A DNA stretch of 64,000 nucleotides from Variovorax sp. V93 (GTDB lineage Bacteria > Pseudomonadota > Gammaproteobacteria > Burkholderiales > Burkholderiaceae_C): contig NZ_AP028669.1 of the NCBI RefSeq assembly GCF_041154485.1, forward strand, positions 4,464,001-4,528,000, in the 5' to 3' direction. Below the pieces are notes generated by a model. It searched no databases. It was not told the DNA's origin and was given only the letters and a program-made list of their open reading frames with translations. Made by a program: the position numbers and the translations under genes. Positions 20,413 to 29,979 of the stretch are shown piece by piece; position 1 is the first letter of the stretch; the number at the start of each line of letters is the position of its first letter.

Positions 20413-21114
20413 ATGCCCCACCTTGTCCTGCTGCCCGGCCTTGCCTGCGACGAGCGCATCTGGGAGGCCCAGATTCCCGCGCTCGCGCCCCTGTTCGAAA
20501 CGCGCGTGAGCGACGCCCACATGCGGCACGACACCATCGAAGCCATGGCCGCGGCCGTGCTGCGCGAGAACCCCGGCCCGCTGCTGCTCTGCGGCGCGTC
20601 GATGGGCGGCATGGTCGCGATGGAAGCTGCGCGGCAGGCGCCGGATCGCATCGCGGGGCTCGCACTGCTGGGCACCAACGCACGGCCCGAGGCGCCCGAG
20701 ATGTACGAACTGCGCGAAAGCGCGATCGAACTGTTCGAGCGCGGCGAGCTGCGCGACGTGATCGAGCCCAACGTCGTGTTTGCGTTCCACCCGGCACAGG
20801 CCGCCGATGAGGCGCTGGTGCAGCGCTACGTCGACATCGTGCTGGACGCCGGCACGCAGCAGCTCATCACCCAGAACCGCGCGGTGATGCGGCGCCCCGA
20901 CGCACGCACCCACCTGCCCTCTCTGCGAGCGCCGGTGCTGCTGGTCTGCGGCGACACGGACCGGCTGACCCCGCCCGACTGCACGCGCGAGATCGCGGCG
21001 CTGGTGCCGCATGCCGAGGTGGTGTGGGTGGCGCAATGCGGCCACATGCTGACGATGGAGAAGCCCGCTTTCGTCAATGCGGCGCTGCTCGCCTGGCTCG
21101 CTCAGTGGAGCTGA
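20413..21114 (+). CDS. Alpha/beta hydrolase
   Basis: A 233-residue alpha/beta-fold hydrolase. The nucleophile elbow is Gly-Ala-Ser-Met-Gly-Gly near residue 63, the acid is probably in Gly-Asp-Thr-Asp-Arg near 180, and the histidine is in Cys-Gly-His-Met-Leu near 209. The oxyanion motif Leu-Leu-Pro-Gly-Leu is at residue 6. Its substrate cannot be predicted; it could be an esterase or a peptidase-like hydrolase. The last 13 bases overlap the convergent pcp gene. Confidence 0.87.
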   Translation: MPHLVLLPGLACDERIWEAQIPALAPLFETRVSDAHMRHDTIEAMAAAVLRENPGPLLLCGASMGGMVAMEAARQAPDRIAGLALLGTNARPEAPEMYELRESAIELFERGELRDVIEPNVVFAFHPAQAADEALVQRYVDIVLDAGTQQLITQNRAVMRRPDARTHLPSLRAPVLLVCGDTDRLTPPDCTREIAALVPHAEVVWVAQCGHMLTMEKPAFVNAALLAWLAQWS

Positions 21115-21761
21115 CCGCCGGTTTCGGCCACGTCCTTTTCAACGGCCAGCGCTGTGGCGACCGCGATGCGCAGCCCCTCGACCATGGTGGCGAGCGACAT
21201 GCTCGGCGCGCCGGGAAAACGCGCGGCCTGCTCGGGCAGGTAGGGAATGTGGATGAAGCCGCCGCGCAGCCCGGCCGCCGGATGCGTGGCGATGCGGTGC
21301 ATCAGGCCGTAGAAGAGATGGTTGCAGACGAAGGTGCCGGCCGTGTTCGAGACCGACGCCGGAATGCCGGCCGCGCGCAGGTCGCGCACCATGGCCTTGA
21401 TCGGCAGCGTCGAGAAATACGCCGCAGGCGCACCAGGCACCACGGGCACGTCGATGGGCTGCCGGCCCGCGTTGTCGGCAATGCGGCCGTCGTCGATGTT
21501 GATGGCCACCCGCTCGGGCGTGATCTCGGCGCGGCCGCCGGCCTGTCCGATGCACAGCACCAGCCGGGGCTGCAGCTCGTCCATCGCACTGGCCAGCGCC
21601 TCGATGGCCTGGCCGAACACGCAGGGCATCTGGCGCGCATGCACGGCAGCACGGCCGCACTTCCAGCCGTCGAGTGCGCGCGCGGCTTCCCATGAGGGAT
21701 TGAGGGCTTCGCGGTCGAAAGGATCGAACCCGGTCAGCAGGACATTGGTTCGCTGTGCCAC
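21102..21761 (-). CDS. pcp: Pyroglutamyl-peptidase I
   Basis: Removes N-terminal pyroglutamate from peptides. The 219-residue protein has the family start Leu-Leu-Thr-Gly-Phe-Asp-Pro-Phe and a cysteine-protease triad, by alignment with known Pcp, of Glu83 (in Pro-Glu-Arg-Val-Ala-Ile-Asn), Cys146 (Gly-Thr-Phe-Val-Cys-Asn-His) and His171 (Phe-Ile-His-Ile-Pro). The start is GTG at 21761, giving the normal length. It lies 20 bases after pxpA on the same strand, so the released pyroglutamate can be fed to PxpABC. Confidence 0.94.
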   Translation of the reverse strand: MAQRTNVLLTGFDPFDREALNPSWEAARALDGWKCGRAAVHARQMPCVFGQAIEALASAMDELQPRLVLCIGQAGGRAEITPERVAINIDDGRIADNAGRQPIDVPVVPGAPAAYFSTLPIKAMVRDLRAAGIPASVSNTAGTFVCNHLFYGLMHRIATHPAAGLRGGFIHIPYLPEQAARFPGAPSMSLATMVEGLRIAVATALAVEKDVAETGGQLH

Positions 21762-21781
21762 GGCTTGAACAGAGAGGGCGC

Positions 21782-22522
21782 TCAGGCGGTCGCGCGAACT
21801 GCGATGCCCTCTTGCTGCAGGCGGTCGCGGATGCGGCGCGCAAAAGCCAGCGCGTGGGCGCCGTCGCCATGCAGGCACACGGTCTGGGCATTGACCGGCA
21901 CGATGCTGCCGTCGATGGCCGTCACCTTGCGGTCGCGCACCAGCGAAAGCGTCTGGGCCAGCGACTGTTCTTCGTCCTCGATCAGCGCGCCGGGCTGGCT
22001 GCGCGGCACCAGGCTGCCGTCGGGCATGTAGCCGCGATCGGCAAACACCTCTTCGACGGGCGTGAGGCCGGCGCGGCGCGCGGCGTCGATCATGCCGCTG
22101 CCCGCGAGGCCGAAGAACCGCAGCGAAGGGTCGAAACGCCGCACCGCTTCGCAGAGCGCGTCGGCGAGTTCGGGCTCCTTCACCGCCTGGTTGTAGAGCT
22201 GCCCGTGCGCCTTCACGTGCGAGAGCTGGCCGCCTTCGGCCTTGGCGATCGCGGCCAGCGCGCCGACCTGGTAGAGCACGTTGGCCACGATCTCGTCGGG
22301 GGGCAGGTGCATGGTGCTGCGGCCGAAGTTCTCGCGGTCGGGAAAGCTCGGATGGGCGCCGATGGCCACGCCGTGCTCGATGGCCCAGCGCACGCATTGC
22401 CGCATGGTCTTGGGGTCGCCGGCATGCCAGCCGCATGCGATGTTGGCCGAGCTCACGAGGCCGAGCAGTGCTTCGTCGCTGCCGGCGCCTTCGCCGAGGT
22501 CGGCATTCAGGTCGATTTGCAT
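21782..22522 (-). CDS. pxpA: 5-oxoprolinase subunit A (LamB/YcsF family)
   Basis: PxpA with PxpB and PxpC hydrolyses 5-oxoproline to glutamate using ATP. The 246-residue protein opens with Ile-Asp-Leu-Asn-Ala-Asp-Leu-Gly-Glu and has Ala-Cys-Gly-Trp-His-Ala-Gly-Asp near residue 30 and Ile-Gly-Ala-His-Pro-Ser-Phe near 54, all typical. AAGGAA precedes the ATG. It follows pxpC by 70 bases and precedes pcp by 20. Confidence 0.94.
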   Translation of the reverse strand: MQIDLNADLGEGAGSDEALLGLVSSANIACGWHAGDPKTMRQCVRWAIEHGVAIGAHPSFPDRENFGRSTMHLPPDEIVANVLYQVGALAAIAKAEGGQLSHVKAHGQLYNQAVKEPELADALCEAVRRFDPSLRFFGLAGSGMIDAARRAGLTPVEEVFADRGYMPDGSLVPRSQPGALIEDEEQSLAQTLSLVRDRKVTAIDGSIVPVNAQTVCLHGDGAHALAFARRIRDRLQQEGIAVRATA

Positions 22523-22592
22523 AGAGCTTTGTTCCTTCGTCAAGGCGGACTGGCGCGCCAGGACAAGCCCGCGCGCCAGCTGCTCGCACAGT

Positions 22593-23591
22593 CTATGCCG
22601 GTCTCGGCCAGCCCGCTGCCGCGAGCCCTTGCGCCACCTGCGCGAGATAGCGCTGCTGCTCGGCCCACGCCTCGAGCGCTGCGGCCATGTCGACCTGCAC
22701 CAGCCGCAGCCGGCCATCCAGCGGCGCCTGCGCGAGCTTCCACAGGTCGGCGCGGATCACCACGCCGATGCGCGGATAGCCGCCGGTGGTCTGCGCGTCG
22801 CCCATCAGGATGATCGGCTGGCCCGAGGGCGGCACCTGGATCGTGCCGGGAATGACGCCCGACGAGAGCATGTCGGCGCTGCGCCTGCGCTTGAGCTCGG
22901 CGCCCGCGAGCCGGCTTCCCATGCGGTTGCTCTGCGCGGTGATGCGCCAGCGCTCGCTCCAGAGCAGCGCGTGCGAAGCCACGGTGAACTGGTCGAACTC
23001 GGGGCCGGGCAGGACGCGCAGGGCGATGGCCGAATCGCTTTCCTCGAGGCCCCAGTCCGGACCGCGCAGGCCGAACGGACGCCGGGCGAGCTGGGCGGCA
23101 TCGAGCGGCGTGGCGCCCAGCGGGAGCCGGTCGCCCTTGCGCAGCGCGCGCCCCTGGTGGCCGCCGAAGCCGGCCTTCAGGTCGGTGCTGCGCGAGCCGA
23201 GCACCGGCGGCACGTCGATGCCGCCCGCCACCGCGAGCCAGCTGCGCAAGCCGGCCTTCTTGGCGCCGGCTGCGTTGGCGCCCGCGAGCTTGAGCGTTTG
23301 CCCGGCAGCGACAGGCATGCTCCAGCAGGGCCAGAGCGGCGCGCCGTCGAGCCGCGCGCCGAAGCCGTCGCCCACCAGCGCGATCCGGGTGGCGGTTTCG
23401 AAGCGGATCTCGCAACCGCCCATGGTGAGCTCGAGGCCGGCCGCGCCGTCGGCATTGCCGACCAGCCGGTTCGCCAGCGTGAGCGCCAGCACGTCGAGCG
23501 CACCGCCGGGGCAGATGCCGAGCTGGCGGTGCCCATGCCGCCCCAGGTCCTGCACCGAGGCCAGCATGCCGGGCTTCTGCACCAGCATCAT
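22593..23591 (-). CDS. pxpC: 5-oxoprolinase subunit C (biotin-dependent carboxylase-like)
   Basis: A 332-residue PxpC/KipA protein. Family patterns include Ser-Val-Gln-Asp-Leu-Gly-Arg near residue 12, Gly-Ala-Leu-Asp near 30, and Gln-Thr-Thr-Gly-Gly-Tyr-Pro-Arg near 268. It is often annotated as urea amidolyase-like, but together with PxpA and PxpB it forms 5-oxoprolinase. The start overlaps the pxpB stop by four bases. Confidence 0.94.
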   Translation of the reverse strand: MMLVQKPGMLASVQDLGRHGHRQLGICPGGALDVLALTLANRLVGNADGAAGLELTMGGCEIRFETATRIALVGDGFGARLDGAPLWPCWSMPVAAGQTLKLAGANAAGAKKAGLRSWLAVAGGIDVPPVLGSRSTDLKAGFGGHQGRALRKGDRLPLGATPLDAAQLARRPFGLRGPDWGLEESDSAIALRVLPGPEFDQFTVASHALLWSERWRITAQSNRMGSRLAGAELKRRRSADMLSSGVIPGTIQVPPSGQPIILMGDAQTTGGYPRIGVVIRADLWKLAQAPLDGRLRLVQVDMAAALEAWAEQQRYLAQVAQGLAAAGWPRPA

Positions 23592-24253
23592 GCCTGCACG
23601 CTTTCGACGACGAAGCGGACGTGGTCGCCCGGCCGCAGCAGGGTGGGCGGCTCGGCCGACGGATCGAAGAGTTCGAGCGAGGTGCGGCCGATCAGCTGCC
23701 AGCCGCCGGGCGACACCAGCGGATAGATGCCGGTCTGCTCACCGCCGATGCCGACTGACCGCGCAGGCACCGCCGTGCGCGGTTCGGCGCGGCGCGGCGT
23801 GGCAAGCTCGGGCGGCAGCCCGCCCATGAAGGCGAAGCCGGGCAGGAAGCCGAGCAGGTAGACCACGTAGTCGGCCCCGCTGTGGCGCCGCACCACCTCG
23901 GCCGGCGTGAGCCCGGTGTGGGCCGCGACATCGGCCAGGTCAGGCCCGTGCTCGCCGCCATAGGCCACCGGAATCTCCACCCTGCGGCCCTCGACGGCCG
24001 TGGCCGCGAGCCGCGGCCAGGCCTCGTTCACGTGCGCCATCAGCGCCTCGATATCGATCGCGGTCGGATCGAAGGTCAGCGTGAGGTTGTTCATGCCCGG
24101 CAGCACCTCGCCCACGCCGGCCCATTGCCGCACCTCGGCGCCCAGCGCCCAGATCTGCTGCTGCTGCGCCAGCGTGGCGGGCGGCGGCAGCTCGCAAAGC
24201 AGCGCCGCATCGCCCAGCGGATGCAGGCGCGGCAAGGGAAACCGGCTACTCAC
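23588..24253 (-). CDS. pxpB: 5-oxoprolinase subunit B
   Basis: A 221-residue PxpB/KipI protein. Hallmarks are Pro-Leu-Gly-Asp-Ala-Ala-Leu-Leu near residue 10, [14 protein letters not shown] near 128, and Ser-Pro-Gly-Gly-Trp-Gln-Leu-Ile-Gly. I chose the GTG at 24253, which overlaps the end of coaD by eight bases; the frame continues further upstream only inside coaD. It is translationally coupled to pxpC. Confidence 0.92.
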   Translation of the reverse strand: MSSRFPLPRLHPLGDAALLCELPPPATLAQQQQIWALGAEVRQWAGVGEVLPGMNNLTLTFDPTAIDIEALMAHVNEAWPRLAATAVEGRRVEIPVAYGGEHGPDLADVAAHTGLTPAEVVRRHSGADYVVYLLGFLPGFAFMGGLPPELATPRRAEPRTAVPARSVGIGGEQTGIYPLVSPGGWQLIGRTSLELFDPSAEPPTLLRPGDHVRFVVESVQA

Positions 24254-24749
24254 GGCCGAGGCTGCGCACCTTGGCTGCGAGCTGCTTCTCCACGTCGGGC
24301 GAAACAAACTTGTGGACCTCGCCGCCGAGCATGGCGATCTCGCGCACGAAGGTGCTCGAGATGAACTGGTACTTGTCGCTGGGCGTGAGGAACACGGTTT
24401 CGACGTCGGGCATCAGCGAGCGGTTCATGCCCGCGAGCTGGAACTCGTAGTCGAAGTCGGTCACGGCGCGCAGGCCGCGCACCATCGCCTTGCCGCCGCG
24501 CGCCACCACGAAGTCGCGCAGCAGGCCCGAGAAGCTCTCGACCGTGACCTGGTCGCTGTAGGGCTTCACGGCCTCGCGCGCCATCTCGATGCGCTCCTGC
24601 AGGCTGAACAGCGCCTTCTTGTGATGGCCCGCCGCCACCGCGACGATGACCTTGGAGAAAAGCTGGGTTGCACGCCGCACCACGTCCTCGTGGCCGAGGG
24701 TGATGGGATCGAAAGTGCCGGGATAAACCGCGATCACGTTGCTGGCCAT
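24246..24749 (-). CDS. coaD: Phosphopantetheine adenylyltransferase
   Basis: Catalyses the fourth step of coenzyme A synthesis, making dephospho-CoA from phosphopantetheine and ATP. The 167-residue protein has [12 protein letters not shown] near residue 9 (nucleotidyl transferase T/HxGH), Arg-Gly-Leu-Arg near 91, and Ile-Ser-Ser-Thr-Phe-Val-Arg-Glu near 129. GAGGAAGAAG precedes the ATG. It follows rsmD in the usual rsmD-coaD pair and leads into pxpBCA. Confidence 0.97.
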   Translation of the reverse strand: MASNVIAVYPGTFDPITLGHEDVVRRATQLFSKVIVAVAAGHHKKALFSLQERIEMAREAVKPYSDQVTVESFSGLLRDFVVARGGKAMVRGLRAVTDFDYEFQLAGMNRSLMPDVETVFLTPSDKYQFISSTFVREIAMLGGEVHKFVSPDVEKQLAAKVRSLGRE

Positions 24750-24792
24750 GGTTGCTTCTTCCTCATGCAGCCGGTGCGGCTTGTTCGGCGGA

Positions 24793-25461
24793 TTATGCAG
24801 TCCCGTTTGCGGCCTGCCTCAGCAAGTGCGCATGCACGGCCCCGGCCTTGAGGTAACGAAAACCTACAAGGCCGAGCGTGGCCAGCTCCTCGTCGCTCCA
24901 GCGACGCGGTGCCTCCAGGTAGATCGCGCCCCCGGCTTTCACGGCACGCGCGGCGGCGCGCAACGCGGGTTCGTAGAGGGCGGTGCTGTCGAAAGGCGGG
25001 TCGAGAAAGACCGCATCCAGGCTGCCCGCGGGCGCGCGCTCGAGCGCGGTGAGCCCGCTGCCGCGCTCGATGCGCACGGCCTCGGCCGAAAGCTTGGCCT
25101 TGGCGGCCTGCAGCTGGGCCGCCAGCGCGGCGTCCTGCTCGCAGAGCAGCACGCTCGCGGCACCGCGCGACGCGGCCTCCAGGCCGAGCGCGCCGGTGCC
25201 CGCGAATGCATCGACGCAATGCCAGCCCGGCAGCTCGCCGCCGCCGGCGCCCGCGATGCTCGCGAGCCAGTTGAACAGCGTCTCGCGTACGCGGTCGGGC
25301 GTGGGGCGCAGGCCCGGCTTGTCAGCCACGGAAAGGCGGCTGCGCTTCCACAGGCCGCCGATGATGCGCACCTCGCGCGGCAGCGATTTCGATCTTGGTG
25401 ATGGCGACGGCGACGGCGTCGAGGGGGAACGCCTGGCGGCTGCGGCTTTCTTCTGGGGCAT
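24793..25461 (-). CDS. rsmD: 16S rRNA (guanine-966-N2)-methyltransferase
   Basis: RsmD methylates G966 of 16S rRNA. The 222-residue protein has a Ser/Pro-rich N-terminal extension of about 28 residues, then [14 protein letters not shown], SAM motif I [10 protein letters not shown] near 89, and the catalytic Asp-Pro-Pro-Phe near 153. The start has no Shine-Dalgarno sequence; TAAGCT lies six bases upstream. The extension is low complexity and poorly conserved in such proteins. Confidence 0.95.
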   Translation of the reverse strand: MPQKKAAAARRSPSTPSPSPSPRSKSLPREVRIIGGLWKRSRLSVADKPGLRPTPDRVRETLFNWLASIAGAGGGELPGWHCVDAFAGTGALGLEAASRGAASVLLCEQDAALAAQLQAAKAKLSAEAVRIERGSGLTALERAPAGSLDAVFLDPPFDSTALYEPALRAAARAVKAGGAIYLEAPRRWSDEELATLGLVGFRYLKAGAVHAHLLRQAANGTA

Positions 25462-25467
25462 GCGGCA

Positions 25468-25473
25468 AGCTTA
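25468..25473 (-). promoter_or_regulatory. Putative -10 of rsmD
   Basis: On the minus strand TAAGCT ends six bases before the rsmD ATG, matching the leaderless geometry seen elsewhere in the window. Confidence 0.35.
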
Positions 25474-25491
25474 ACGCCGCCGCATGCGAGC

Positions 25492-26127
25492 TCAGGTGCC
25501 AAGCAAGGCCCGACGCGCCAGCAGCGCGGCAAGCAGCAGCATCGTGCCGCCGATCAGCGCGTCGAGCATCTGCCAGGCGCGCGGCCGCGCAAACACCGGT
25601 GCCAGCCAGCGCGCACCGAAGCCCAGCGCCGAGAACCACAGCGCGCTCGCCATCGCCGAACCGGCGACGAACCAGGCCTTGAGCGCGCCGCCGTACTGGG
25701 CGCCGGTGCTGCCCACGAGCAGCACGGTGTCGAGATAGACATGCGGATTCAGCAGGGTGAAGCCCGCCGCCTGCGCCAGCACCGCGGTGCGCGAGAGCGA
25801 TGCGCCCTGCGCCTTTGCGTGCAGCGCGCCGGGCTGCCGGGCGCGCCACAGCGCGCGCAGCCCGTAGGCACCCAGGAACAGCGCACCGAGGCCGGCGAGT
25901 GCAGTGGCGAATGCGGGCCGCCCCTTCAGTGCCTGCGCCATTCCAGCCACGCCTGCCGTGATCAGGACCGCATCGCTCGCCGCACAGAACAGCACCACGG
26001 CGCTCACATGCTCGCGCCGCAGGCCCTGCCGCAGCACATAGGCGTTCTGCGCCCCGATGGCGACGATGAGCACCAGGCTCATCAAGAGCCCGTTGACGAA
26101 TGCGGCAGAGATTTGTTCGATGACCAT
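25492..26127 (-). CDS. LysE/ArgO family amino acid exporter
   Basis: A 211-residue inner-membrane exporter with about six helices. Family features are Ile-Gly-Ala-Gln-Asn-Ala-Tyr-Val-Leu-Arg-Gln-Gly near residue 24 and Leu-Leu-Asn-Pro-His-Val-Tyr-Leu-Asp near 129. Relatives export lysine and/or arginine. It is divergent from an ArgP/LysG-type regulator, the same arrangement as lysE-lysG, so basic amino acid export is the likely role. Confidence 0.92.
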   Translation of the reverse strand: MVIEQISAAFVNGLLMSLVLIVAIGAQNAYVLRQGLRREHVSAVVLFCAASDAVLITAGVAGMAQALKGRPAFATALAGLGALFLGAYGLRALWRARQPGALHAKAQGASLSRTAVLAQAAGFTLLNPHVYLDTVLLVGSTGAQYGGALKAWFVAGSAMASALWFSALGFGARWLAPVFARPRAWQMLDALIGGTMLLLAALLARRALLGT

Positions 26128-26207
26128 AGCGCCAGCTTGCCGCCTCGCTCGTATTAACTCAAACTAAACCTTCTAAGCCATATTCAATTTTTCTAATTCA
26201 CACGATC
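26128..26207. promoter_or_regulatory. Shared lysE-argP control region
   Basis: An 80-base AT-rich island separates the divergent starts and contrasts with the GC-rich genes. It contains several T-rich and A-rich tracts, including ATTAACTCAAACTAAACC and CAATTTTTCTAATTC. ArgP-type regulators bind such regions; no clean palindrome is visible. Confidence 0.45.
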
Positions 26208-27125
26208 ATGCTCGACTACGCCGCCCTGAATGCCTTGGCCGCCGTGGTGCGCGAAGGCAGCTTCGAGCGCGCGGCCCGCGCACTGAACGTCACGCCCTCG
26301 GCCGTCTCGCAGCGCGTGAAGCTGCTCGAGGAGCGCACGGGCGGCGCGCTGCTGGTGCGCGGCCAGCCCTGCGTCGCAACGGAAGCCGGACGGCAGCTGT
26401 GCCGGCACATCGAACGCGTGGGCATGCTGGAGCACGAACTGCGCGAGGCGCTGCCCGCGCTCGGCATGGGCGGCCGAAGCGGCGAGGGGGCCGAGCGCGT
26501 CACGGTGCGGGTGGCGGTGAACGCCGACAGCCTGGCCAGCTGGTTCATGGCCGCCGCCGCGGCCTTTGCAAGGCAGGAAGAATCCGCCCTGCTCGACCTG
26601 ACCGTGGACGACCAGGACCATACCGCCGAGCGCCTGCGAAGCGGCGCGGTGCTGGCGGCCGTCACCGCCCTGGCGCAACCGGTGGCCGGCTGCAACAGCG
26701 AGGCGCTGGGCAGCATGCACTACGTGGCCGCCGCGAGCCCGGAGTTCGTCGAGCGTTACTTCGCCAGGGGCGTGGGCGCGCGCACATTGGCCCATGCGCC
26801 GAGCCTGGTGTTCGACCGCAAGGACCGGCTGCAGGCACGCTGGGTGCGACGCATCTGCCATCGCAGCATCGAGACGCCGCGGCACTGGCTGCCCTCGGCC
26901 CAGGGCTTCGTCGACGCGGCGCGCGCCGGCATGGGCTGGGGGATGCTGCCGGCCAGCATGGCGGCCGAGGCGATGCGCACGGGCGCGCTGGTGGAACTGG
27001 TGCCGGGATCGGCGCTGCAGGTGCCGCTCTACTGGCAGCAGGCACGCGCCGCGCCGCAACTGCTCGAGCGCCTCAAGGCCGCGGTGCGCGCGGCCGCTGC
27101 AAGCGGCGCGCACGCCCTGCGCTGA
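26208..27125 (+). CDS. argP: LysR-type regulator, ArgP/LysG type
   Basis: A 305-residue LTTR with the ArgP-like start Leu-Asp-Tyr-Ala-Ala-Leu-Asn-Ala-Leu-Ala-Ala-Val-Val and helix-turn-helix Val-Thr-Pro-Ser-Ala-Val-Ser-Gln-Arg-Val-Lys near residue 28. Relatives sense lysine or arginine and activate the exporter gene beside them. It is divergent from the LysE/ArgO gene. The product converges with the M16 peptidase gene 10 bases downstream. Confidence 0.9.
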   Translation: MLDYAALNALAAVVREGSFERAARALNVTPSAVSQRVKLLEERTGGALLVRGQPCVATEAGRQLCRHIERVGMLEHELREALPALGMGGRSGEGAERVTVRVAVNADSLASWFMAAAAAFARQEESALLDLTVDDQDHTAERLRSGAVLAAVTALAQPVAGCNSEALGSMHYVAAASPEFVERYFARGVGARTLAHAPSLVFDRKDRLQARWVRRICHRSIETPRHWLPSAQGFVDAARAGMGWGMLPASMAAEAMRTGALVELVPGSALQVPLYWQQARAAPQLLERLKAAVRAAAASGAHALR

Positions 27126-27134
27126 AACGCGGCC

Positions 27135-28481
27135 TTATTTGCCGCCCACCACCACCGTCACCATGCGTTCGGGCTGCAGCTTGCGCGCGAAGGCGGCCCG
27201 GACCTCGGCCGCCGTGACCGCGTCCATGCGCGCGGTCCAGGTGTCGAGATAGTCGAGCGGCAGGTCGTGCCAGGCGATGTTGGCCACGTTGCCGATGAGC
27301 TTGCGGTTGCTGTCCAGCAAGAGCGGAAAGCCGCCGATCAGGTTGTCCTTCGCGGCCTTGAGCTCGGCGGCGGTCGGGCCTTCGGCCACGAACCTGGCGA
27401 GCACGTCGCGCGAGACCTTCACCGCTTCTTCGGCCTGGTCGGGACGCGTCTGGAAGCCCACGCGGAACGCCCCGGCGTCCAGGCCCGGCGCAAAGCCGCT
27501 GTAGACGCTGTAGGCCAGGCCGCGCTTCTCGCGCACTTCGTTGGTCAGCCGCGAGACGAAGCCGCCGCCGCCCAGCACGTAGTTGCCGAGCGTGAGCGCG
27601 AAATGGTCGGGATCCTTGCGCGGGTAACCGGGCTGGCCGATCAGCACGTGGGCCTGGGCCGAGGCGAACGGAATGCGCTCGTCCTTGGGCGCGGTGAGCG
27701 CGGCCACCGGTGCGATCGCCGGGAGCGGCGTGCACGCCTCGGGCCCGGGCAGCCGGGAGAGCAGCGCGGTGGCCATGGCTTCGGCCTCGGCGCGGGTCAC
27801 GGCGCCCACGATGCTGAGCTTGGCCCGGCACGGCACGATCAGCTCCTGGTAGCGCTGCCGCATCGCGGCGGTGTCGATCTGCGCCAGCGTGGCTTCGGTG
27901 ACTTCCTGCCCGTAGGGATGGCTGCCGTAGACGGCCTTCGCGAAGGCACGGCCCGCGATGGTCGCCGGCTTGGTGTTGGCCTCTTTCAGCGAGGCATTGA
28001 TGCGCTCCCGCTCGCGCAGCCAGACGTCGTCGGGAAAGGCCGGCTCGCCGATCTCGCGCGAGGCCAGCGCCACCACCTTGGCCAGCAGCGCCGGATCAGA
28101 CAGGGTGCGCAGCGAGTAGCTGGCGCGGTCGGTGCCGGCGCTGGTGCCGAACTCGGCGCCCAGGTCGGCCCAGGCTTCGCCGAGCGCGTTTTCGTCGAGC
28201 GCGGGCTCGCCGTTCCTGCCGGCGCGCACGCCCTTCTCGACCATGGTCGCGGTCGCGCTGGCCAGGCCGGCCTGGCCTGCCGGATCGCGCCGGCTGCCGG
28301 CGTCGAAATCGATCTGCACGTCGACGATGGGCAGCGCCTGGGTCGACACCAGGTAGATCTTGGCGCCGCTCGCGAGCGTCCAGTGCTCGATCGGCAGCGC
28401 AGCCTGTGCGGCGTTCAGGCCTGCGAAGGCCGTGGCGGCCGCGAACAGCGCGGAGCGCAGGATTTTTGTCATGGGGGTCAT
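27135..28481 (-). CDS. M16 peptidase-like protein, non-catalytic partner
   Basis: A 448-residue exported protein with a signal peptide ending near Ala-Gln-Ala-Ala. It has the two-lobe M16 fold, with a later Arg-Gly-Leu-Ala-Tyr-Ser-Val-Tyr-Ser motif near residue 316 typical of the second half, but the His-X-X-Glu-His zinc motif is absent where expected. It is thus probably the inactive or substrate-binding subunit paired with the upstream M16 protein, as in other two-gene M16B sets. The start could also be the ATG nine bases in. Confidence 0.9.
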   Translation of the reverse strand: MTPMTKILRSALFAAATAFAGLNAAQAALPIEHWTLASGAKIYLVSTQALPIVDVQIDFDAGSRRDPAGQAGLASATATMVEKGVRAGRNGEPALDENALGEAWADLGAEFGTSAGTDRASYSLRTLSDPALLAKVVALASREIGEPAFPDDVWLRERERINASLKEANTKPATIAGRAFAKAVYGSHPYGQEVTEATLAQIDTAAMRQRYQELIVPCRAKLSIVGAVTRAEAEAMATALLSRLPGPEACTPLPAIAPVAALTAPKDERIPFASAQAHVLIGQPGYPRKDPDHFALTLGNYVLGGGGFVSRLTNEVREKRGLAYSVYSGFAPGLDAGAFRVGFQTRPDQAEEAVKVSRDVLARFVAEGPTAAELKAAKDNLIGGFPLLLDSNRKLIGNVANIAWHDLPLDYLDTWTARMDAVTAAEVRAAFARKLQPERMVTVVVGGK

Positions 28482-28498
28482 TGAAGAATCCGGGCCTT

Positions 28499-29950
28499 TC
28501 AGCGCAGCTCGTCCTGCGGGGCGGCAAAACCGCGGCCGCGCGGCCTGGCTTCGAGCGGCAGGGGGCGCAGGGTGGCCACGGTGAGCTGGTCGTCGCCGAA
28601 GTACTTGCCGGCCACGGCCTGCACCTGGGCCGGGGTCACGGCCTGCAGCTTCGCGACGATGCGCGCGCTGGTGTCCAGCGGCAGCCCCTGCACCCAGTTG
28701 CTACCGAGCTCGCGGGCCTGCGCCATCACGGAGTCGCGCTTGTAGGTCTGGCTGGCCACCCACTGCGTCTTGACGCGCGCAAGTTCGGCTTCGCTCACGC
28801 CTTCCTTCGCCACGCGCGCCACCTGGGCGCGAAGCGCCGCCTCCACCGCTTCGGCGCTCTTGCCGTGGGCCGGCACGCCCACCAGCGTGAACAGCTGAGG
28901 CCCGCGGCCGGCCAGGCCGGAGTAGGCGCCGGCCGAATCGGCCACGCGGTCGGGGCCCTGGGTCAGGGCACGGTCGAGCCGTGCGCCCGTGTAGCCGTCG
29001 AGCACGGCCGACAGCACCTCGAGCGCCCACACGTCGCTGTCCGCGGCATCGATGTTCTCCAGCTGCGGAATGCGGAAGGCGAGCGACACGTAGGCCTGCT
29101 CGGCCGGCGCCTTGAACTCGATGCGGCGGATGCCGCGCTGCGCCGGCTCGGTGCGCGGCTTGCGCGCGGGCACGGCGCGCGCGGGAATGCGGCCGTAGTA
29201 CTTCTCGGCCAGCGCGCGCACCTGGGCCACGTCGACGTCGCCCACCACCACCACGGCGGCATTGGCGGGCACGTACCAGCGGCGGAAGAAGGCGCGCGCG
29301 TCGTCGGGTGTCATGGCGTCGAGGTCGCTCATCCACCCGACCACCGGGCGGTGGTAGGGCGAGGCCATGAACACGACCGCGTTCTGCTGCTCGCCGAGCA
29401 GCGCGCGCGGCTGGTCTTCGGTGCGCAGGCGGCGCTCTTCCTTGACCACCTCGATCTCGCGCTTGAACTCGTCGTCGGACCACTGGTTGTTGGCGAAGCG
29501 GTCCGATTCGAGCTTCATGACCTGCTCCAGGCTGCCCACGGGAATCTGCTGGTAGTAGCCGGTGTAGTCGCGCGTGGTGAAGGCGTTCTCCTGGCCGCCC
29601 AGCGCCGCCACGCGGCGCGAGAACTCGCCGGGCTTGATGTCCTTGGTGCCCTTGAACATCATGTGCTCGAGCACGTGGGCCACGCCCGAGGTGCCGTCGA
29701 CCTCGTCGACCGAGCCCACGCGAACCCAGAGCATCTGCACTGCGGTGGGCGCGCGCCGGTCGGGCTGCACCAGCAGCGTCATGCCGTTGGCGAGGGTGAA
29801 TTGCTGGGGTGCGGATGCGGCCGCGGCAGTGTCGGATGGAGCGGCGGAAACCGGTGTGGACTGGGCCTGCGCAGGCATGGCCCACGGCGCGCAAAGCGCC
29901 ATTGCCAGCACCGCACCGGACGCAGCACGGCGTGGCGAGGGGTGTTTCAT
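28499..29950 (-). CDS. M16 zinc peptidase, catalytic subunit
   Basis: A 483-residue exported metallopeptidase. A signal peptide ends at Ala-Gln-Ala-Gln. The inverted zinc motif His-Val-Leu-Glu-His lies near residue 92, with the downstream glutamate probably in the Glu-Val-Val-Lys-Glu-Glu block near 169. The second-half residues Arg and Tyr are less clear. It is likely secreted to the periplasm, where it degrades peptides. It sits 17 bases upstream of its inactive partner and is divergent from ftsY with 29 bases between the starts. Confidence 0.93.
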   Translation of the reverse strand: MKHPSPRRAASGAVLAMALCAPWAMPAQAQSTPVSAAPSDTAAAASAPQQFTLANGMTLLVQPDRRAPTAVQMLWVRVGSVDEVDGTSGVAHVLEHMMFKGTKDIKPGEFSRRVAALGGQENAFTTRDYTGYYQQIPVGSLEQVMKLESDRFANNQWSDDEFKREIEVVKEERRLRTEDQPRALLGEQQNAVVFMASPYHRPVVGWMSDLDAMTPDDARAFFRRWYVPANAAVVVVGDVDVAQVRALAEKYYGRIPARAVPARKPRTEPAQRGIRRIEFKAPAEQAYVSLAFRIPQLENIDAADSDVWALEVLSAVLDGYTGARLDRALTQGPDRVADSAGAYSGLAGRGPQLFTLVGVPAHGKSAEAVEAALRAQVARVAKEGVSEAELARVKTQWVASQTYKRDSVMAQARELGSNWVQGLPLDTSARIVAKLQAVTPAQVQAVAGKYFGDDQLTVATLRPLPLEARPRGRGFAAPQDELR

Positions 29951-29979
29951 AGAATGGGTCGGATTGTAAAAAGCTCCCG

